Assembly: GCF_032062135.1 (NCBI RefSeq)
Contig: NC_092859.1
Location: forward strand, 92,234,415 to 92,298,414
Direction of reading: 5' to 3'
Length of the DNA: 64,000 nt
Source of the DNA: Pyxicephalus adspersus
Lineage: Eukaryota; Chordata; Amphibia; Anura; Pyxicephalidae
The notes beneath the pieces are model-generated. The model ran no database searches and was not told where the DNA came from. It was given only the letters and a program-made list of their open reading frames with translations. Of this stretch, positions 41,821 to 55,400 are shown piece by piece. Position 1 is the first letter of the stretch. Each line of letters opens with the position of its first letter. Made by a program: the position numbers and the translations under genes.

Positions 41821-44800
41821 TAATAATTATTTAAATAACAAAAAATTTTAATAATCACCAAAGTAAAAAAGGTCACTTTAAATACAAGACTTAGGCAAAA
41901 AAAAAAACACTATACAACACAATTTGTACCACATATAATATGTAACACAACAATGAACCAAAGGGACTTGTCATACCAAGTAGCAAAAAGATACTTGTGC
42001 ATGAATAAACCATTTAATTGCAGAATAAGCCATGCAAAATAATTATTTCGAAACACTGAAGAAAAAATAGTTTCATTAAAGGGGAAGCATCAGTAAAACA
42101 AAATAAATGTGGACTGCTGTTGTTATAGAGCTTTTTGAGCTAATACATTATAATCAGCAAGCTCAAAAAAGTGTTTTCAGTCATTGAAGATGGTCATTAT
42201 TATCAAAAATCATTAACAAAATGGGCATTTTGCAGTGTCAGACTGGAGCATAGATGACTTAAAGCATATACATATATATTGATATTGTGTGTATAGTTCC
42301 AATTGATTCTGAGATCTTGGTAACCCACATACATATGTTAAGTGTATGCGGGTTAACTAAGTTTGGCACTACAATGTTTATGGATGATTTGCAACATTGA
42401 TGTTATTGAACAACAGATTATCAGACAAGTCCTGACCTGATTATCACTGTTCTTTACTGATAAACAGCTGCCATTCTACTATTTTTGGCAATCATGCCTC
42501 TCCCCACTCCTTTATATTATTATGAAGGTCAATGGAGATAGCCTTGGAAGTTTATACAGTGATTTACAGGGGTCTGATTGTAATACATAAATCCCCACAC
42601 TCCAAAGATTACACAGAGACTTAAAAAGCAGGAAAATCCTTTACATGAGGTATGCATGTAAACAACATAACAGAAGAAACAAGTGAGCAGCACACAATCC
42701 TCTATTATGTCTGACAATGACATTCAGCAGTAATAGTAATGCATATGGTAGTATACAACACCAATTTTTAACCTAAGTGTATTTCCCCTTTAAACTATGC
42801 ATATAGAAAACAAAATCAGAAAATGCCATGCAGCGTTCTCAAAAAAATGAACATGATGAAGATGTGATATGTTTAAAGCATAAACATGTATATGAGTGGA
42901 AGTTTCAGATTACCGTTCTTTACAGGTGGTGGCAGAGTAGCTTCTGCAAGGGATATTAACAAAGTATTAGCAACAATCAATGGCCAGGAAGCAATGGGCA
43001 TGGCAATCAATTTAACAGTATTGTATTATTATTTTTTAAAAATTAGGTTTAGTTCATGGCAGTCACATCATTGCATAGGCCACTGCACAGAGCAATTTGT
43101 CCCCGTAAAGACAAATTAACTCTTTCTTCAGTAGAGGTCAACTTTTTTGCTCTGTAACCTGTAAAAGATACACATTACAGCCTATCTTTATGACCCCAAT
43201 CAATACATACTGTGGACACATTGGTATGTGTGTATAAGTGAAGCCTGAGCATCAGCTGGAGTAATGCATCTGCAAATACTTACCCATTAGCCCATGCCCC
43301 TAATGTTATTTTATTGATACCACACACCAAAGTAATATTTCACCAACTTACAAAATTAGGTTAGTATTGTCATATTACAATCTATTTTCATTCTGGATTC
43401 AAAAAGTAAAACATGTCAGTCCAATTTTTACATGTATGCATGCATTGGCTGATTTGAAACAATCATCTGCATTATTATCTTTAAAAATAGACCCACAACT
43501 TGTTTAGGTAGTTTAGAATACAAATCCTGTGACTACTGTACAGCATAGCCGAATTTTGCAAGTCAGTTAAATGTAAATAGGAAGTAACACATATAAATAT
43601 TTCACATTTACCACTTGTAGCAGCATGATGTGAACCAAGAGTAAAGTACTCTGAATACAAATCGGCTGGAAAATATACAATGGGAGAAGGAAAGATCACA
43701 TGACACACATAGTTGAACGACGAAAGGGAAAAGAAAACAGGAATGCGAGTCTCTGCCAATCAGTTATATAATGTCTGTCAACAAGCATGTCTAGAAACCT
43801 AATGCCAAGGAATCACTCTGTTTTACATGTATTTTTGTACAAAACATATTTTATTCAAATTACTGAGTGATATAAAAAAAAGGTTTATATATTTCCAAAG
43901 AAATTGGGTCATCAAAAGGACCAAAAAGCAATATAGTCTCCCTTAATATGATTACCGCATGAACTGCTCATTAATGATTTCCTCAAGGATTTACCAGGGA
44001 AGAACATTTATAAGGAGATACTCATTTTTCTGCAAAGTGGCTGGGTATGTTTTACTTCTGGGCTACTGTCTCCTTTGCCTTATTACTTACATTTCTGACC
44101 AGGAAAGTGTTTGTTGTGATACCTGTCTCTCACCATCAAGGTTAAACATCATAATCTGATAGTTCATCAAAAGAAATATAACTGTCAATCTCTGCTAAGG
44201 CAGTTTCTGCAACTGAACCGATAAGACATAATAGTTCATATAGGAAACCACACAAAGTAAAAAAAATACACACTTGCAGAGAAGTTATCTAACCTATTAT
44301 TATCATTTATATTTAAAGTCTGACCACTGGCCTTTAAACACCGGAACCCCCAAATTTACTTACTAATGGTGATTTATTTCTGGTATTAAATATACAAAAT
44401 GCTTCATTCAAAAATATACCAACAGCACAAATAGAAGACACTAGCTAAGTCTTACCGACAACAGTAAGCACTGCACTGGCTGAGGCGCTGTCCAAGGTAG
44501 TGTTTGCTACACAAGTGTATGTTCCTTTATCCTTGTCTGTTATGTTCTTGATACTCAAACGCTCATTTTCGATAATGAATCTGGAATGAGTATAGAAACA
44601 GGGAGGCTATTACCAAGAATACAGGTGACTTTGTGTAAGGTTTTCACTATTCCATTGTATTTCTCTATTTCCATGCATAGAGATTGAAAAAAAAAGGTTG
44701 TCAGGCTTATTTCATTAGGTATTGCATAGTGTGAAATGACAAAAACAATTACCAGTCATTTCAGTTTTTTGTAGTTGGATAAAGATAAAAAGATAGAAAA

Positions 44801-47800
44801 AGATAAGTACTTATAAGTTGTCATGTGTTTTTGCATTTTTATTAAATAAACCACTGTTTGTAGACTTTTATTTATATAAAACTTGACTGATCTGAATTAT
44901 ACAGAACATGTGAATACATCTATACAAAATATTTAGTGCATTGAAGGGCCATTTCAAACCAATAGTGTGCTGCAGGTTCTGAAGAGAGCTTCACTTCAGC
45001 CACCCAATCTGGGATTAGGGTTACTTTGTAACCCTATTTAGACAGTTGCTAAAAAATCAGCAAAGAAAGGGAGAAAAAAGTCCTTCCACAAATGAAAGCC
45101 TGATCCTGGTCAGCGCTAGGAAGGAATTTCTGCATGATAGTATTTTTGCCAGTTTGCCAGTGAAATAGTAATGGAAATATCTATGATATACCAAAAAAAA
45201 GAAATAATTATTATAGTACTTCAGTATAAAAAAATAATATAATAAAGGATAAGTGCACTTTCAAGATTCACTTGAAAAGACCAGCAGGAGGAAGCAAACA
45301 AACTCACGAGGCTGCAGGCAAGATTGCGTGGTAAGTATGCACCGGGGAAGCGGTGGGAAAAAAAAGATTAAGCACACTTTGTTTATTAGTGCACCAATCA
45401 TTTAAGCAAAATGAAAATAAAAATAAAATAAAAGGCAATTCTGACGAGTTATCTTACATTCCACATATCATATTGAGTCACTGAAAAATGTTGCACCTTT
45501 CATCAATGGGCAGGTCACTGTTGTCCTTCAGCCACAGCAATTCTACTGCTAGAGTAGGATCGTGCTTAACTTTACATTCAAAGGATGCACTACCATATCT
45601 CTGAATCACTTTGTATTCCGGTTGAGAGATAATCATTGTTGGATCTAAAAAGCGAAATGGAATAAATTATACATGTGTATTCCTAAACATATTCTGAGTC
45701 TCCAATTTGATGTGTTTACCCTATGAATCTTTCATTACCTTTGACTTCAAGCTCGACAGTTTTTTGGTCTGTTCCTAAATTATTTCTGGCTACACAGGTG
45801 TAGGTTCCACTACTGTCTTTCTGTGCAACGGGCACTTCTAACGTCCCATTATCGTGAAAAATGTACCCGTTACCATGCAGAACACTGGTTTGCATGCCTT
45901 TAAACCTTCAGGAGAGAATAAATGCAAAATCATGTAGGGAGAAATATTAGAACTTACTCATCTGCAAATAGCAATATATCTAAAGGAAAGCCATTGCCAA
46001 CTCCTAAAATTTGGTATTTGCCCTAGCTGTTTCTGGATTCAGCATTTTCCAAGTCACTGACCTGGAACATGCATGCAGATCACTGATTTTTTTTTAGCTC
46101 ACCATAAATAAACCAAACAAAGAATAAAACTAAAAAATGCAAGTACATTGACCTGGAGCATGAATGGGAGAGCATACAGTCTTGTGAAAGGTGCCTATCT
46201 GAAACTACACTTTTATATTTATGTTACCTAAGTGAAATCTCAGGGCACATGCATAAACTGCGGTAAGAACAGTAACTGGTTAAGATCACTTCAAATCCCA
46301 TCTTCATCCCAAACCTTTACTTCTAGTTTTGAATACAGTAAAGAAAAGTTAGAGGAACTATCATATTTTTATTCATGTCTGTGACTATGGATGTTTTTCT
46401 GTCTGTGTCCTCTTTGAAGATATTTGCTGTCACTACCAGCTTTTTCTATTACCTTGTCATTGTAACAGTAGGCAAGGTAAAAGCTACTCAAAGTGACTAG
46501 GATAGCAAACCAGACGGTGTGGCTTACTTTCCCCCCTACCATTTTGAGTAGATTTGGGATTTGAGTCCTTCATGCAGTAAGAGTCTTTCATACATTGTAC
46601 CAACATTAGACGACAGAGCCTTTTGTCTTACCATGCTATACGTGGAAATGGTGACCCAAAAAATGGGCAGTCAAGAAAGGCTGCTTTATTAGCAATGACC
46701 TGATACACCTTCTTGGATGAAAGGATCCTGGGCTTCTCAGCTAAAACAAACAAAACATTTTGCTTATAAAAAAATAAAAATAAAAAATAATATACTGTAA
46801 AAGTAAATAAATAATATAACTTACTAACTAAAAATATTGACAATGATTTGGTACTTACCTAAAACATTTACAAATGCATTTGCCAACTTGTAGCCATATA
46901 TATTAGAGGCATTACACTGGTAGACTGCGCTGGCGCGTTCTTGCACCTTTGTAAACATCACTGTATCACCTTCTACTTTTCTGCTGGGGTCATGAGGAGC
47001 CACTGCAAAAGGATATCACAGCATAGTTGAATGCTAAATATATATTTATATATATAGCTTATGGTTTTAGGAAAGAAAATATATATATATGCTGATAACT
47101 CATTGGTGTTGATAAGTTGCTATGCACCTGTCAATCATGCTTACCACATTTTGCTTACAAGCCTTGGTACTCAGTATTTTATGACCAGTATATCTTGATC
47201 CCTGAAATGTAATAATGTAACTAGATATGTTTATTTACAAGAGGTGTAGTAAATAGGAGTTTACATACATTCAATTGCCACTCCATTTATTAGCCATGTA
47301 ATAGAAGGAGAAGGATTTCCATTAGGTCTACAAATCAATGTGCCATCCTCTCCCGGTGACAGTACAAGATTTTTAGGCTCAGTGATCCAGTATGGTGCAG
47401 CTACAAAAAAGAAAAACAAAAATGTAATACATGTGTATTTCAGAGACAATCTAATGCATAAACCAAACTATCCAAGTCATTCATGTACTTTTAACTACAG
47501 TTTTATAAATGTATACTTAATGTATTTCTTCTTTAATGTTTACACATTTTTTTTTCACAAAGCTCACTATAGTGTAGGGGAAATCATTTTTGGGGTGCTG
47601 GCACTCATCAAGTATCAGACTGTTAGCTGTATTTAAGGTTTTTTAAATCCTTAACGATATCTTCATGCATCTCAAATGTGTAAAGTGTACCTCCTGTACT
47701 AGGGATGAATGAAAAACTGCTGATGTTCACCTCTTCTTTACCAATTGATCCAGGGGAATTAGTCATTAACTGAAATACCTGACCTATAAATATTTCCAGT

Positions 47801-49380
47801 GGAAAAAAGCTACCATTTTCAGAAGAAGAGAACCTACATCCCACATATTTCCCTCTGTAAAGGTTTTCATTAAATATTAAGCCATGAACATCTTTATAAA
47901 TGTACAGTTACATAATGGCAGACCTACTGTAATCTATACTACATCTGTATTACACTATCATGTCCAGCCTTGCTCACTTGAGTGAAAAGATTTGTGTTGT
48001 ACAGTAAAATACAGTAACGTCTGCTCCACCTGTGGCCCCTATTCACAGCGCACATCCCTCAAGTGTGTACTGTGCACATTTCTTGTGTAGAAAGGGCAAT
48101 GCCTGTGGCATAGGAAGAACTGCGCTTTTTTTGCAGAGTAAATCACTTGGACAGGAATAGAAAGCATTGCCGCGGATTACCATGGCAACCAGCTTCTTCT
48201 CCAACATTATTCAGAAAAAAAGGATAATAAATGCTCGAAAATATATGAGTCTTTAAGCTCTGCTCCATTTAGAGTGCTTAATAAATCTCATCAGCTCTTA
48301 GGGACTATCTGAAAATGATGGTAAAATGAGCTAGAGCATTAGAAATCCACATGTATCTTCCAGTATGAACTACTTCTTCTCTTAACCATCCAGCACTCAT
48401 GTAACTTGGTTAACATATAAATAAAATGTATCACTGTTTTATGAAAAAAGACTGAATATCTGATCTGTTTTACTTGAAGGTAACAGCCAATCAAAATTCA
48501 CGCTTTCATATTGTGGGTACTTTTTAATGTACACCTCCAAAAATACCTTTATTGTCATATTAGCCAAACATCCAAGCTGATTCATCATAATAAACTGGAA
48601 TACTCTATAAGGAGAAAATAAAGCATGATGGGTAAAAACAAAAATCCTTCTGCACTTTTTTTTTCTTTGCCTAATTTATCATTGCTTTTTGTTTGGAACA
48701 CTTTGTAATAGAAGGTGAGATACAGAAATGAAAAATATGTGAATATGAATCTGACCAATACCCTATATACATATAAACTGACAAGAATACCTTTTCTTTA
48801 TTATTTTAACTTTTCTTTTTTTTTTTTTTACTTAGGTTTGATGAATTTAGATCCGGGTGCAAGAAAAATACATGTATTCCCTTACTAGGTTGTGTTGGGG
48901 ATATACAATATGAAATATTTATACTTAAATTTAGAGAGAGGAATTCTTGCTATTTTATGTTTTAGGTTATGGTAATCATTGCATGTTGTTGTATTTGTGA
49001 TATGTTGTATTTTGTTGTGTGCTGTATTATATTTTAATCAACCATTGTTTACATGTACCTGAGGTTAGCAACCTATTATAGGGTATTTCAGTTATTCGTG
49101 AAAACCAGGTGACCACATAATGGAGAATTATATTGTTACTTACCTTTGACAATTACTGTTATGATATGGTGAAATGAGCCCCTATCATTGTGAGCTGTAC
49201 ATCTATACTTTCCAGCATCAGCCTCTGACACTTCTATTATCTTTAAAGTTTTATTATAGTTTTCAAAGAACACTCTGTCGCTGGGAAATTCAGCTCCTTC
49301 TTTGTTCCAGCGTATTTCTGGTGTAGGTCTGAAAATAAGCAACAAAAGCAATAAAATCTAAAAAGTTTTATGTATGTATA

Positions 49381-49423
<43 letters not shown>

Positions 49424-52400
49424 ACACATATTCATATGTATAGCAGCATGTATACATACACAGCAGAAAATTATTGAGCCTGCAAAATATTCACAAACAC
49501 TGTGACTGTGGACTGTAGATAGGAATGTGACAGGGCATTTTACTGCACTAGGTGCACGGGAACCCACTGCTCCTCCATCCTTCCCCCATGTGGAGGAAAA
49601 TGTAGAATCATAAAAGCATGATTTTACAAGAACCAAGAGTGGACTTTAAAACGGAATTGGCTATATGCTGGGATAGGTGGCCATGGCTATTATTTTATGC
49701 TTCCCTGAGAGCACTACATATGGGAGAAGGAAAACAGCAACCTTTGTGACAGAGGACAAGCAGGCTGGAGGGGGATTTAAATGGTGCCCACAACACTTGG
49801 TAGCACCTTAGTTATGCCTAGTAAATGCTCTGTCTGTAGACCTGGACTTTTTCTTAAAATACATTTTAAAGGACACTTTTCCACCACTGGAACAAAAGAC
49901 CCAGTGCATATTTACATTTAATGCAGTATATGAATCTCCAATGTGCATTATTTACAAACAAAAGTCACTATGAGGAGGATGTTCTAATGGAGTATACTTT
50001 TTATTCACTAATATAAAAAGCAAATTTCTGTTTATTTCACATAAAAATGTATTGAAAGTAAACATTTTTTTTTTCAGAAGGGACAAGTGACTGTTCTTAG
50101 AATGCCAGGGTCCAGCCTGCTTGTAATTTTTGCATTTTACCATTAGTTTCACTTTAGGTTAAGATCCTGGACCCCTTAGTGTATTAGCTTCATTTTTACT
50201 TGTATTTCTTACAAAAAAGCATTCTTTTTGTACTATCAGACAGTTATCATCTTCCTCCCATTAACATCATGAAATTGAGAACTTCCTATGATAGATAAGT
50301 AATGAATAATTTAGTGACGGGTAATACATTATTCCCTTGTGCTAGGCAACCCAGACTGAGTGACATATAATTTAAATCCACCAGCAGAAAGATGATGTAG
50401 TGTTGGACACTATGGTGTTAAATGCATTAGAAAAGAGGTATCTCCTCCTGAGCTCCTGTCATTGGTAGGAAAGAACAAAGTAGCAGTTGAGCACATTTGG
50501 TGCACATTTTAAAAATGTAAGATCATTTCAATCAAACCTGTTTGTAATAACCTTCCACATTTCCCATCTCTCTTTCTGTCCCTCAAATCACCCAAAGATT
50601 CTAATAGCTAAAGTATATTTGAACAATTGACCAGACTCAGATAAGTAATGACGATATAGATTGCATGATATTCTTACAATCCAAGTAGTAACTTTCTAAG
50701 TGCATTGCAATATAATAAATAAGGTGGAGCTATTCCTTATCTTTAATAGAGCATTGGAAGAAATAAGAAATGATCTGTTTGTTTTAGTGAGTGTGTAAAC
50801 TGGGGAAAACTGTCTGGATTATTAACATGGCTACACACTGGAACAGTGCTGAAGCCACAGGCTCACCTACCAGTAACAGAATGTGTTCTAAGGCTCAAGA
50901 CTGCTCTGCATAAAGGAAATTTATAAGTTTCAGTTTTGGTATTGGATATTTACAAAACAGTCTTACTTTGCTACGGTAATTTCAGACCAGGAAAAATATG
51001 TTGAGATGTACATTTACATGGCTTGTATTTAATGTCAACAGGAAGAAATTCTTTCGTATGTGATGACTTGCCGGGAAAAAATAGGTGAAAGCAAAGTAAA
51101 CCTGTATGATAGCATACGAAGATATGTGAATGTACAGTTTATGAACAGGTAGCATATACACAAAAAACAAGCAATGTTCCTTAGAGCGTTAAAGCTGTTT
51201 TATTAGATTGCTAACACTTTGCAGCTGCTGACATATACTGTGCATTTATTGTGGTTGGCACATCTTGTTACTGCACAGCAATACAGGTAATGAGGGTTGA
51301 AGCTACATCATTACTGCATTCTGGTACCCACAAATAAATAAAGCTTTGTATGAGTCAAATAAATTCAGGTGATCATATAGATTAAATGACAGAGCCTACA
51401 TATTAGTTCAGTCATTGACATTCATAACCCCATAATAATCCAAGCTTTGTGCTAAAACTTCACTGTATTCCAATGATATCTCTAAACTTCTCTTATGCTT
51501 CTGAGAAGCCCCGGCAGGGCAATTACAGGGGAGCTCCCGGCCATCTATATCATTACTACATATAGTTTCCTGGAAGTGACTCCTGAAGGGATTTTTATAG
51601 TCCAGGCTGGAGATACTTTCCAACCTAATTTGTTTTAATCAAAGACATTGGCTGTGTTTTGACAGGTCAGGTATGAGGCCTACATCTCAAAAAAGCCTGC
51701 TTTACGCCTGGCAGCAACATCTCTGAATCTCTCTGAAGAAGCTGGTATTTCAAAGCCGGCGCCTGTCAGATGAGGCTGCAGTTTCCATGACAATAAAGAA
51801 GATCAGAGCAGGAGGCTAAGCCGGCCTTGAAAAGACACATCTAAAAACTCCTATTGTTTTATTTATAAACATATCCAATACAAAATCCTGCAACTATAAA
51901 TTCATAGAGGACAAGTAAATTAAAACACTGTGCCTGTAGTAATATCTATAATTACTAAAACAAAATTGGCATGTTTTTAGAAAAATGTATTAAAAAACAA
52001 AGGGGCATCAATCTGTCTCTCTGTGCCCCTAAAAACAGTACAAAGATCCTTTGCAACTATGTTTGCACGTCTTAGCAGAAGGTTCCTAGAACATCATTAT
52101 ACAAAGCAAAAGCCACAACATTTTACCAGTACGTTGTGCTGTGTGTGATTTCCATAATAAATATCTTGGTCCATAGGAGGTCTGAGAACATTCAGCCTGG
52201 AGAACACATAGCCCCTGATTCATCAAGCAGAATCGGATTATCGGTCGCGCATTCGTATTAGCGATCCGGAATCGTGCGCGATCGCGCTATTCATACTTTC
52301 GCGCTTCCAGCGAGCGTGGATTTCATTGATGAATCAGGGGCATAGAATCAGTTGGTTTTTTCATGTCAGGGATATGTGCTATGAGTTAGTGTGCACCACA

Positions 52401-55400
52401 CAATGAAGGCCACACTGATTGTTGGGTAAGAGTCATCAGATATCATTATTACATACGTTCTCCTCCAAATTATGCATATACACTCTAAATATATTACCAA
52501 ATTCCAGCTTTCAGGAAAAAGGTATGACAAATTCACATCTCTGCCTGACAAAGAGAATTTAATTACATTTTTCCCTAAAGTTTGCATTTTTAATATATTT
52601 AGCAGAGGTTGGAACTCGAGTCGCACGACTTGGACATGGTTCCGACATAAGTCACCTAATGAGCGACTTGCAACTGGACTTGGGGTTTTTTTTCCCAGCG
52701 ACTTGCAACTTGACTCATGATTTGCTTTCTCTGCTGACAGCTGAAAGGGGGGGGGGGCAGTGAGGCTTTTGTAATACCCCCCCCCCCCCCCCCGTCCCCT
52801 TCAGCAGCTGTCAGAGGAGAAAACGTAGAATACAAGAAAGGTGGGGAGGAAGACAGTGAGTCTTCTGTAACATAACACTGCCTTCCTCACCCTTCCCCAC
52901 CATCTTTCTCCATCTTTCTTACATTCTAAGTTTTCTCCTCTGACAGCTGAAGGAGGCGAGTAAGGCTGTATTAAAGAAGCCTCACTGCCTTCCTTCCCTC
53001 CTCCTTTCCCTCTTCAGCTGTCAGAGGAGAAAGCCATGGAATGCGATCCTGTGCTCAAGAACGGGATCCAAGCTCTGTTTCTTGATGGGGACAAGTGGGG
53101 ATAAATGATGTGATTTGACTTGCTACTCAACTTGGAAGAATTCTTGGTGACTTGAGGCTTGACTTAGGAGTTGGAGTCAGTGACTTGGGACTCGACTTGG
53201 ACTTGAAGGGTGACGTCGTAGTCCAACCTCTGATATTTAGTGTGGGGAGTAAAAATCTTTTTTCACAACAAGCACGTCACTTTTATCACCCTACCACGAC
53301 TTTATTAAAAGACTGCAATCCCAAATACACCAGCAGATGGTGTTATACATAAATCTACAGCTAACAGCTACTAGTTTACTAAAAAAAAAGTCACAATTAC
53401 TTATAAAATGGGTCATTTCTAGAAAATATTTTGATGCCAATACAAATCAATCCCACTTGCAAACTAACTTTTCATATAAAGTATCCATACAGAAGGATCT
53501 GGGTTGTCAGAAAAAAGTAAATCCAAACATTGTATGTACAATATATTTTCTTAGTCACAGTACATCATATTTAGTACAACTTGCAAGCAACTTACAGTCC
53601 TTCAGCAATACATTCCAGCAGCAGCACTTCACCTCTGAGCACAGTTCTGTTACTTGTATGGCCAGTAGGCACCAGAAGTGATGGGCTTCTATTTTCTGCA
53701 GGGCTGTCTAGTGTATAAAAATAAAAGTTAAAGTGTTATAAAATAATATTAATATAGCAAAACATAGAATATTATGACCGACAAATAATTACATAGAGAT
53801 GATTAGATAGGGCAGGATCAGTCATAGAAAAGTGAAAACTAATTACAGATTACATGCAGAGGTTTACCTATATTTTATGAAATGCTAATTAGTACTGTAT
53901 TTACAGAGACATGGGAAAGAAAGATAAAGAAAGGAGAATGGTGTTGACTCGGTTACATGTACTATCTTTGTTTCATTTCTTTAGTGGTTTTGAAATAGCA
54001 GAATATCATAATTATAAAAAAAAAGCTTCTCAAAGAACATCCTAGAGAAAATTAAGAAGTACAAGTGACAGACCTGGATTAGCTGTCTGTTTAATGAACT
54101 ATCATATGTGTGATTCAGAGAATAATTAGCATAATCCACCCTGTGGAGACTCATGTCTTATTTATGGAGCTTTCTAAGCAATGGCTTGGAGTGGGAATAT
54201 GAAATACAGTTTTTTTTTTCTTGATTATGCGAACATTGGGACTTACTTCGTATAGATTAGAAAACAGAAAAAAAGGCCCTTGTGGAATTAAACCTAAAAC
54301 TAAAAACATTTTAAAATTTCCAGCAACCCTTCATACATTTAAAATCAAGTCTACAAAATGAAGTTGCTTATTAACAAAACAAAAATGACTAAAAAATACA
54401 TTTTGAAATTTAATGTTTAACATTTTCCTGTTCAGCAGAACAGCCAGAGAACATTTTATAACATGTGTCTAACTTTTTATCTAAAGATTTTGAACCTTCT
54501 GCTAAGTTTTTTTAAGTCTTTGTGCCATTTTAGACTACAGGGGATATAATGTGGCAAGGACCTCTGACACTACAATTTTTTATTTTAGTCTCTAGTTTAT
54601 AAAGTATGATATTGACTTCAATATGATCTTTTTATCTATCTTTTATGAGCTTTTTAAGTACAAATCTTGGGTCCAGGAAACTGTTTCTTTGAAGAGGATC
54701 CCTATTTTTTATTGAAAGTATAAATATGTCTTTTAGACCTCTTCAGTATATATATATATATTCATCGGTACCAGGGCTGTTATCCATGGCCCCCCAAAAT
54801 TACTAGTTGTTCAGCTTGAATACTTCTCTTAACACCTTACAGCCACTAATGTGAAAGTGATGTTGAAACTCATGGTCTGTGTACTTGTGCTGAGTCATTT
54901 ACACAGAAAAAAATTAAACCAATAGATTGGCATACCAGTCAAGCATCATTTTATTACAGCCAGTAAATATCTATTTGGCACTTAAGGGTTTTTTTTTCTG
55001 ATGGCTAGCTTGTAAGTGTGTTAGGAATTTTCTGTTTAGTATTGTTCTGTGAAATACCTGTCCTTGTCCATGTGCAAAAAAAATCTAGAAATAAATTGAT
55101 ATGAGCAGCTGCCATTTTTGTTTATCACAAGATGTCCATTGTGATGTGCTTCTAGTGTGTCTCTGCATCTTTAAAGTGGTACTAAATAGTAAAAATAAAA
55201 ATGTCACCAGGCAGGTCATTTAAGACAGAAGAGGAGGATACCTGCCTGATAACATTTTTTTATTTTCACTCACTTGTCCTTGCTCTGGTGCGGGAGCCGC
55301 CATTTTTCTCCTCACCTTTTCCAGGTCTTCCAGATCTTTGGCCAACATGATTGGTCAGGCCAGGGTGACAAAACTCACATTAATTCACGCTGAAGCTTAT

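Larger units (their letters stand above)
39049..42913 (-). other. NRCAM intron between FN1 and the 30-nt microexon
   Basis: A repeat-rich 3.9-kb intron: a 'tatatactcgagtaaaag' repeat with an embedded LINE tail (about 39940-40725), a palindromic CGATCG-rich MITE (40871-41310) and a TA microsatellite (41752-41819). The 122-codon open frame at 40346-40714 falls in the first repeat and is not a gene. Confidence 0.65.
42944..49143 (-). other. NRCAM introns of the Ig3-Ig6 region
   Basis: Introns here range from 94 to 1743 bp. Apart from short AT repeats near 47038-47090, I recognise no transposon terminus or RNA gene. Confidence 0.55.
49329..53595 (-). other. NRCAM intron within Ig domain 3 (4.27 kb)
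   Basis: It holds a TA/TG microsatellite (49371-49424), a CpG-rich 131-bp palindromic MITE (52211-52341) and a 630-bp hAT-type element (52603-53232). The stretch 49430-52200 appears unique, with no coding signal. Confidence 0.65.

Noticed and set aside
47623..47844. 73-codon minus-strand frame just upstream of the Ig4 exon (47623-47844)
   Set aside because: No Ig or other motif, and no phase-compatible splice pair that fits the NRCAM chain.
53701..53705. Upstream acceptor (gacag) for the Ig3 first-half exon
   Set aside because: It would add 8 nt and break phase with both the 57-nt exon and the Ig2 exon; the ctgcag at 53695/53696 keeps the frame.
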